From Pisolithus tinctorius (lineage: Eukaryota; Basidiomycota; Agaricomycetes; Boletales; Pisolithaceae), in contig JANFAH010000100.1 of NCBI GenBank assembly GCA_024663395.1, forward strand, positions 1-64,000: a DNA stretch of 64,000 nt, written 5' to 3'. Of the stretch, positions 57,304-64,000 are shown one piece after another (positions within the stretch are counted from its first letter, which is position 1; every line of letters begins with the position of its first letter). Below the pieces are notes generated by a model. The model was not told the origin of the DNA, did no database searches, and saw only the letters and a program-made list of their open reading frames with translations. A program made the position numbers and the translations under genes.

Positions 57304-58830
57304 ATGTCTGTCAATCGTTTTCACCCGGCGTCACTCGTTCCACGGTCACTTCATAACCCCAAGCTCATCAACTTGATGCGACAAAAGGTCAACATGGACA
57401 TGATCAACTATATCGCCTTGCGAGCGTCCCAGGTAGTCAGAGTTGAGGAGAATCCTGCTGACCCATCCTTGCCAACTCCACCGAATACCCCCGTTGGGTC
57501 TACCCTCCCACAGAAGCACGTCCAGGACGCCGGCTCTCCGAGTACTCCTTCGCTCCCGACCCTTCAAAACTTCATCGTTCGCTTGGTGGCGAAATCGAAC
57601 GTGCAAGTCCCAACGCTCCTGGCTACACTCATTTATCTCGAGCGTCTCCGACTTAAGTTGCCATCCATGGCCAAAGGTACTGTATCATCATCGTAAGAAA
57701 TTAATGGATGGCTCGAATCCCTCTCAATAGGTATCCCTTGTACCCGACATCGAGTATTTCTCGCAGCCCTCATCGTAGCTTCCAAGTACCTCAACGACTC
57801 CTCGCCTAAAAACAAACACTGGGCAGCATACGCCGCGATTTTTGATTTAGCGGAGGTAAACCTCATGGAAAAACAGCTCCTCTTCTTGCTTGACTACGAT
57901 CTTGATTTCGACGAAGAAGAGGCATGCAAGCACTTCGCACCCTTCATGGATAAGATGCCGGGGGTTCTGCCCACTCCTGGACAGAAAGAAACAAGGGCCG
58001 CTGCTATTCAAGCTGTGTCAAGGGCCGGGAAAGCAAGGGCAAAAGCACGATCGACCTCTCAATCCCCGGCATCGACTCACGACGTTCCCAATTCACCACC
58101 ACCGTACCCTGTGGCATCGGTCGCCCGCTGCGTTGCTGAGGATTCAATTGGTAATCATAGGAACGCATTGCCTATCTCTGGAACGCCCGCCTCAGACCAC
58201 ACCTCATCGTCCATTTCGAGCAGTAGTACGAGAAGTTCCATAACGGATTCGGAGATAAGCACTCTCGTCGACGGCAATAGCACGTCTTCCGTCTCTATCA
58301 GTACTGTTGGGAGTGAAAGGGACGATAAGCGGGACGAATCCAAGGAGAGAGGCGCCCTCCGAAGGCTTCCCAGACACCCACGTCGTGAATGTAAGAACGT
58401 ACCCAACTCTTCGGTGGAATCCATAATGGCTTCGCAGGGTGAAGATGGTTCACCTCCCGCCAATTGCGAAAATGTCTGGCTCACAGTTCCGGAGGCGTGC
58501 TCGTTTAGGCCAGCTACACGTTTGAATATAGACTCATGCCCGTATGGAACGTCTAATCCGCTATGGACGATTGACCTCGATGTCGGCGGCGACGCGAATA
58601 CCAGAGAAAGTGCCAGTACATCGTCATCTTACCATGTCCGCACTCACGTTCGGAACGCCGTGGAGAAGTGTCGAGCTGTCCAAGATGAAAACCATGGAGA
58701 TTTCCCGCTTCCTGAAGCGCCCAGTGCGAAACGTTCTCCGGCCGTCCCTACATCTGCGAGGATAGTCGATATAACCAACCAACTCCACGCCAGTTATCGT
58801 GGTGACGTTCGTCGACGCCTTGTACACTAA
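57304..58830 (+). CDS. Pho85-type (PCL1/2-like) cyclin
   Basis: Cyclin partner of a Pho85-like CDK. Start at 57304 ([17 protein letters not shown]). Cyclin box: [30 protein letters not shown] in exon 1, intron 57677-57730, then [23 protein letters not shown] and [31 protein letters not shown] in exon 2; these blocks are typical of Pcl1/Pcl2-like cyclins. The C-terminal half is a long Ser/Thr/Pro-rich tail with many possible phosphorylation sites and no domain. About 490 aa. Confidence 0.9.
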
Positions 58831-59216
58831 AGTCCTGCATCATTCAGGGCGGCGAGCGGTCAACAATTTCCCTGCATAATATCGATGTGTAATACCCTTG
58901 ACGTTAGGTTACCTCAGGTTTCGAAGTCCCTCTCAAGTGTAATCGTTGTGCAATTAAATCCCATCAAATTCTGTCAACTTTCTCGTCACGCACTATTAGA
59001 TTTGTGGATCTTACCGTCACTGTACAACCCGTCATTCACGCCCTACCACATACCACCTACGTCACATACATTGCATGATGCATCCAACTCGATACCAATG
59101 ATATGTATTTTCACGGACGAAAGAAACCTAATTTGGAAAGTCCTCGTGTTCCAAAAATCTTCCTGCAGGCCACAGTTAATAACCAGCTGCGAATGCCACG
59201 GTCCATTCTGAGATAG
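58831..59216. other. Intergenic between convergent genes
   Basis: 3' flanks of the cyclin and SH3 genes; nothing else recognised. Confidence 0.5.
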
Positions 59217-60405
59217 CTATAAAAGCTTGACATATGACGCTGGGAAAAGTCCTTCTCGGCCTTGGCCATCAATCCTCCCGGTCCACCTTGACATGGGATG
59301 AAATGTCAATCTACCTAATGGCCTTGTAGTAGAAAGATCTCGACACTCACCAGTCCCCGGAAGATCTCTCCGTGACCAGTATCCGAGAACCTGCCTCAAC
59401 TGTCAGATCACCAGGGTCCTAAGTGAAGTTCATCAATAAACGTCTCAAAGCTACCAGATGCGGGCCAGGGCCACTCAGTTTCCGCGGACACGGAAACTCG
59501 TACTTACCTCGCTGCTATAGTCATATAGGGCCTCCACCCATTCCCCCTGCTGCTCTGGCTCCGGCTCCGGTTCGGGCTCGGCTTGATGTATTGCAGGTAC
59601 CCGACGGCCTGGAGGCGCAGGTGGGATTGGCGACGATGGCTTGTCGTCGGTTTCTGACGTTGAAGGAGCGCGCCGAACAGGAGGTGGTCCAAATGTACTT
59701 TTCGGAGGTGAGAACGCGGGTGGGAGAGCTGCTACGGGGGTTTGGTTCGATCTCTTAAACGCAGAAAACACGCTGTTCTATGTGCGTAAGTTTGGACCAA
59801 AATAGCGATCAGCCATGGCATAGGATAGCTGTATGGTACGCTGCAGAGAGCGGCACCGACATACCTTTTTGGACACGAGTTTGTCAACCTCGGAACCTGG
59901 AAGAGCGGTGCGGTCCTGCGAAGAGGAGCTGGTACTCGTAGCGCTAGTACTGGGAATTCGCCGAGGTAAGACGGGTGGTGGCGCCCTCGTTGGGGTGGTG
60001 CCCATCCCTCCTCCCGTCGTGCTTCCGGTATTGCCACCTGAAAATGCAAGCGCAGCTGCAGCGACACGTCCTACTGCATGAGCAGCCTCAGGATTTGAAG
60101 CCTGATGAATGGCATGTCAACTATTCCATCCAGCGCGCGATCAGATATATTCGTACACTCACCGCAGCTGACGCAGACGACATGAGCGCATTATTCCCTG
60201 CCAACCTTCCGCCGGGTATGGTCCTAACTCCCGGTGTCGACGCGCTGCCACGACCACCATTATTATTGTCGTCTCCTGTTGCAGAAGAAAGAGCGCGCTG
60301 CACAGCCGACGTAGCTGTTGCAGGCGAAATCCCCAGTCCAATTCCTGATCCTACACCACCGTTTCCAAAGAGTTCGGGGCGTGACTGGAAGTATCTATAA
60401 GGCAT
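59217..60405 (-). CDS. SH3-domain protein (LSB/PIN3-like adaptor)
   Basis: Start placed at 60405 (MPYRYFQSRPELFG), Gly/Ser/Asn-rich; an inner ATG before SSASAA is an alternative. Intron from GTGAGTGTACG to CATTCATCAG joins SSASAA to ASNPEAAHAVGRVAAAALAF. Middle: Gly/Pro-rich (TGGGMGTTPTRAPPPVLPRR), then KSTFGPPPVRRAP and IPPAPPGRRVPA. SH3 domain near the C-terminus: EWVEALYDYSSE, then DPGDLTVEAGSRILVTER, DWWTGRIDGQGREGLFPASYVKLL. The ALYDY, WW and G.FP..YV signatures are all present. Pro-rich motifs and SH3 suggest a role at actin patches or endocytosis, as for LAS17-binding proteins; this is inferred. Confidence 0.78.
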
Positions 60406-60989
60406 GATAATAAGATTAGCGATCTAATGCGAAACTGGACGGGTATCGATCATATGGAATTTAACACCTAGGCGGAGCATCTTGAGGCTACCGCTTGAAG
60501 AGGTTCCTAACTCAGAAACGGAGGAATACGTGCTCGCGACTTACTCGTCCAGTAATCCAAAGAACGCCTCCTTCTCTTGTGTGGATAGCCTAGTGAACAC
60601 CATCTAAGCCCTCCTAGCTCGGAAAAAGTATCGTAGCTGACAAGCTGGGGTACTACAAGGGTGGTAGCACGGGGAGTGGTGGTGAGTGTTCAGGAAATTC
60701 CTTTGGGACTGAATCCGTAACCGGCCCTTGGCCCTTGCAGGTCGTGCTCAAGGAGTTTTACCACCAGCCGATTCATCAAGCAAAGCTGTACTGCAGCGGA
60801 CCGACGGGTAGTCTATTACATAAACGCGTGGTAGTCAGTCGATCAATTTCGTTCCGCTTGACCGCTGCCACAAGAAATAAAAAAGATCGCCCAATCAACC
60901 CCTTTTTGACATGCACCGACTCACTCGCCATGTTACAAGTACCTGTTGCCCAACTTGTAGCGTTCTTGGAAGTGGGAATTGTACAAGCT
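60406..60989. other. Intergenic
   Basis: Upstream of the SH3 gene and the kinase relic; no gene recognised. Confidence 0.45.
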
Positions 60990-62330
60990 GACCGCGTTGC
61001 ATCATACTAGGTTTACACATGCGGCGACAAGTACATAACTGCTTTTTGTTTGGGACCACCGTTATCGACACTCGTGACATTTCTCCAGACAACCCTCTTA
61101 ACCGCTGCCACGACATGGAAACCCTCACCACTGATCTGCTGCGTTCGCATTCAAGACTTTACGAATACGCTCAAGGGTTTATTTCCTGGCAGCACTTTCA
61201 AAGTATCCGCCGTGGCACGCGACACTGTCACGGAATTTTTGGAAAGGCTATTGTGGAAACGTTTATGTTCCCGCCGTTACTATTTCTGAGCTCAGAGCTC
61301 ACCGATTGAATCCACTGGTGTTCGAGACAGGGGAAGAAAATAGATAGAAAACCGAGAACCCATCAAACTCGCCGGAGCAGTCGAATCGTCGTTTTATGGA
61401 TTAAGAAGTTCCCAATCGCGCGCGTGTCTGGCACTCGTGGTAGTGGATACGTTTGATCCGTGTTTACAAAGGGCTGCCCCGGCGATCTAATGGATTCTAT
61501 CCCAGAGCAGGACGAATTCGAGGAAACTTTTGGTATTGCTATGAGGACAAGTACGAGGATGAGCTTCAATATATTACTCTCAGTGCGTTTGATATTAACG
61601 AACACCTGCAGAAGGCGAAATGTAGGATTACTTGCTGCGTTTCTGAAGTTGGTTCATTGCTTCGTATTCAGTGCCTTACTACAGCACAAGAATTTCGTGG
61701 TGGTCAGACGCAAGACTGACCCCTGCATTGGCTACGTCAGATTCGCTGAAACTGAACGGCTGCTAGAGGTTGAAATTCTTAAATTCATCGATGTTATCCG
61801 ATCTCCAATGAACCCCGTCCTCTCTGGAGTTGAGTTCCGGCCGGTGTATGGCAGAACCCTCGTCTCCATGCGCGCCGCTAGTGACGAGTTCAGGTGTCCT
61901 GAGAAGCCTGATGAGCATCTCTGGTCCGCTGCCAGCCAACTTGTTAAGGGGGGCACATTTATGCACATACACCTTGCTGCACACATGGATCTCGAATATC
62001 ATCATTCCTTTCGAGGTGGTCGTCTCTCCATCATCAACTTTAATGCATCCATCCGCTTGAAGAGTACAAGAGTCGGCACCAAAGGGTGCATCACACCAGG
62101 GTCGAACGCGGTGATTCGTACAAGCCAACTCAAACCGACGTGTGGAGTTGTGGGAGACCTTGTGTTCAATTTGCAAGCCATCCCCTGGTCGCGATTTTCT
62201 CCTCAGCATGGCTTCTAAACTAATGAGCGAAGACCTTGAGCAACTCCCAACGGTGAACAAGGTCCAGGAGTGGATGATTTCCAGAGACATATTCTCCTCA
62301 GGGAGTCTGGTAATTTGATTGTGATGAAGC
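60990..62330 (+). pseudogene. Decayed protein kinase gene
   Basis: Kinase fragments in order: KGLFPGSTFKVSAVARDTVTEFLERLL (about 61180-61260, other frame than the rest), EVEILKFIDVIRSPMNPVL (about 61770), LWSAASQLVKGGTFMHIHLAAHMDL (about 61920-61990) where the catalytic loop reads HMDLEYHH instead of the HxDLKPDN type. Then GGRLSIINFNASIRLKS (D of DFG/DFN changed to N), ERGDSYKPTQTDVWSCG in another frame, and MASKLMSEDLEQLPTVNKVQEWM in a third. The 252-codon open frame at 61460-62218 covers only part of this. Lys, Asp-metal and Asn positions are lost and the frame changes several times, so no active kinase is expected. Same family as the relic at 56045. Confidence 0.75.
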
Positions 62331-63208
62331 TCGTAATAATCCTAATAGCACAGATCCCAGCTCCCCTCATTTGTGTCGATTATGCTCATGTATACCTTGC
62401 CTAGATGTCGATTCTTCATATTATGGCTGCTAAAGAATAACAATTCCTCAGGCACTCAGTGCCTGATGGGATGCAGGTGAGCAATGTTAGGGGCGTTCCA
62501 ATATATATCAGGCCTGAGTCGAAAGTAATCTAAGGGTCCCCTCATAAATATTTATTTATAAGTACAGAGGGCACAACACCTTCAATGAAGGGCAAGATGG
62601 ATACAGTGCAGGTTCCAATCCACAAGGGGAAGGGAAAAAAAACTAGTAACGACGTGTGACGGGAACAAATGCAGATCTTGCTTATGTACATATGTGCATG
62701 CATGAGGGATGATGATGATGATGATCGTCGCCATCATAAAATCGCTTCCCAAAACAACGTGCACCGGTGAAGGAGTCACAGCCCATATCAACGTGTACAC
62801 AAGTATATAATTACTTATTAACTCGTGAAAGAGAAGCGAAAAACCGGCGCACCGTATGTAGTTTGAACAGTGAAGGGACACACATTGCACGAGGAAAAAC
62901 GAAGTGAAAGGGAACAAAAACAGGGGGATGTGCGGGGTGGACGTGGGCGTGGAGGTGTGGGTAGGGCACTTGAGGAAGAAGGGGAAAGAGGACACATGTC
63001 ATGTCCATATGTGAGAAATCATCATGAGAGGATAGCAGCTATCAGAATTGCGGGGCAAAACGGAAAACCTTGATACAGAGGACTTCCAAACAAAAGAAAA
63101 AACAATTCCAAGCACATATATATATAACGTAGATGCGCACGCACAATGCCCGCCATGAAGATACACCGGGAAAAAGGAGGGCAGGAGAGTGGGGGGAGGG
63201 GGCAACGA
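62331..63208. other. 3' intergenic region with simple repeats
   Basis: No gene recognised. A (GAT)n run lies at about 62709-62727 and a (TA)n run at about 63116-63126. Confidence 0.5.
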
Positions 63209-64000
63209 TCATTGACCGTTGACGTAGGGATTAAAAATGTCGTACTCCCCATTGCCAGTGAAGTCTGGTCCGATCGGACTCATGTTTTGTGTAGCGGACG
63301 TCGGAGGTGCGGATCCACCACCACCAGCTTGAGGCACAGGTGTACCTCCACGACCCATCTGTGAACGCGTCGGATCCGGGGGACGCTGACCGCCACCGCC
63401 CATCGTCGATTGTCCGTGCCCATAACCATACCCTCCAATGCCCGCCATACCACCACCGTGTTGCCAACTCTGACTCGACGGTGAAGGACTTCCACCAAAG
63501 AAGCCTCCACCGATACCATTCGGCGAATTCATAGAACCACCCATGGCATACCCGTTCACCTGGCCTACTGCAGCCATCCCCATCTGCGTCTGTGCACCCT
63601 GCGACCAAGCCACACTCTGATTAAACGCGGACTGTGCATGTTGCTGTTGTTGCAACATGGTATGATAGTCGTTCGGTGTCTGCTGATGCGAAAGCCTCGA
63701 TGGTGCTCGCGGCGTCATGGGCGAGTGAACCCCATCCGAAGGAGATCTCGTGCTTCTTGCTATACCCGGGATTGTCGAGTTCGACCTCAGCGCGGGGAAT
63801 GTATCGTTGGTTGGCCCCATTGGCGAGGCTCCACCTGCACCTGTGGCACCAGGCGGCTGTGGTGGTTGCGGTTGCTGCTGTTGCGATGACACACCGAGTT
63901 GGCCCATCATCCTCGGGTTCATCCCGTATGTTCCATACTGCTGTGAGCCCATCATACTCGCTGCGCTCACACCACCACTACTCATGTTAAGGTTGCCATT
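63209..64000 (-). CDS. Low-complexity Gln/Gly/Pro/Met-rich protein, C-terminal part (5' end beyond window)
   Basis: One open frame of at least 258 codons, open to the right edge or nearly so; it ends GEYDIFNPYVNGQ at the stop 63209. Composition: poly-Q with Pro (SQQQQPQPPQPPG), LQQQQHAQSAF, Gly/Met-rich repeats and several Ser-Pro sites (SPSDGVHSPMTPRAPS). Such tails are typical of fungal transcriptional co-regulators or RNA-binding proteins, but no domain is visible, so I assign no function. The Met at 63985 may be internal. Confidence 0.7.
   Translation of the reverse strand, partial: NGNLNMSSGGVSAASMMGSQQYGTYGMNPRMMGQLGVSSQQQQPQPPQPPGATGAGGASPMGPTNDTFPALRSNSTIPGIARSTRSPSDGVHSPMTPRAPSRLSHQQTPNDYHTMLQQQQHAQSAFNQSVAWSQGAQTQMGMAAVGQVNGYAMGGSMNSPNGIGGGFFGGSPSPSSQSWQHGGGMAGIGGYGYGHGQSTMGGGGQRPPDPTRSQMGRGGTPVPQAGGGGSAPPTSATQNMSPIGPDFTGNGEYDIFNPYVNGQ

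Noticed and set aside
61765..61790. Bases gaggttgaaattcttaaat resemble a conserved 18S rRNA stretch
   Set aside because: The match is short and imperfect and lies inside a kinase-like reading frame with no rRNA sequence around it.
61460..62218. A 252-codon open frame that looks like a complete gene
   Set aside because: It covers only the middle of a kinase-like sequence whose start and end continue in other frames, and the catalytic residues are altered.
62700..63130. GAT and TA simple repeats as possible regulatory or telomere-like elements
   Set aside because: Short microsatellites without further structure; no telomeric TTAGGG arrays were seen.

Overview
This window is nuclear DNA of a filamentous basidiomycete, most likely an agaricomycete mushroom or wood-decay fungus. 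The reasons are short GT-AG introns of about 45-80 nt in almost every gene, compact gene spacing on both strands, fungal housekeeping genes, and lineage-typical accessory genes (HET-domain protein, G-domain P-loop proteins, small secreted and GPI-anchored Cys-rich proteins, kinase relics). No bacterial, plasmid or CRISPR features and no rRNA or tRNA gene were seen.

Layout: 0-4.5 kb holds RIC8 (cut by the left edge), the proteasome alpha1 subunit and SPT4. 5.3-15.5 kb is a rearranged accessory block: a membrane-anchored G-domain gene, a decayed secreted-protein copy, a decayed second copy of the alpha1-SPT4 pair, a second G-domain gene, and a third SPT4 scrap. 15.9-24.5 kb holds RAD16, a branched-chain acyl-CoA dehydrogenase and a mitochondrial glycine carrier whose 5' end is tandemly duplicated. 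24.8-29.3 kb holds a HET-domain membrane protein and an unknown protein. 29.5-37 kb holds the RNA polymerase III largest subunit, divergent from a cytochrome b5-acyl-CoA dehydrogenase fusion. 37-44 kb is a second accessory block: a triplicated locus for an 8-Cys secreted protein (two intact copies, one dead) and two GPI-type Cys-rich proteins. 44.4-55.5 kb is again housekeeping: FLX1-like carrier, mitochondrial IF3, a PPR-like protein, cap-binding CBP80 and a UDP-sugar transporter. 56-64 kb holds a Crinkler-like/kinase relic, a Pcl-type cyclin, an SH3 protein, a second kinase relic and the C-terminal end of a low-complexity protein.

Main discovery candidate: in the second G-domain gene, the 2.1 kb between two ordinary exons (12286-14421) can be read without a gap as 27 consecutive GT...AG introns (55-80 nt, twelve of exactly 79 nt) separated by 26 'exons' of exactly 3 nt each. 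All are in phase 0 and none is a stop codon. Most units are an 82-bp tandem repeat, but the terminal units have lost sequence similarity and still keep GT, AG and the 3-nt spacing. The array lies in a sharply bounded, about 4.3-kb domain almost without CpG (about 11.55-15.83 kb), which suggests long-term cytosine methylation. An independent 11-nt microexon in the Walker A motif of RAD16 indicates that this genome can splice very small exons. The G-domain gene also carries an apparent one-base frameshift, so its coding status is open.
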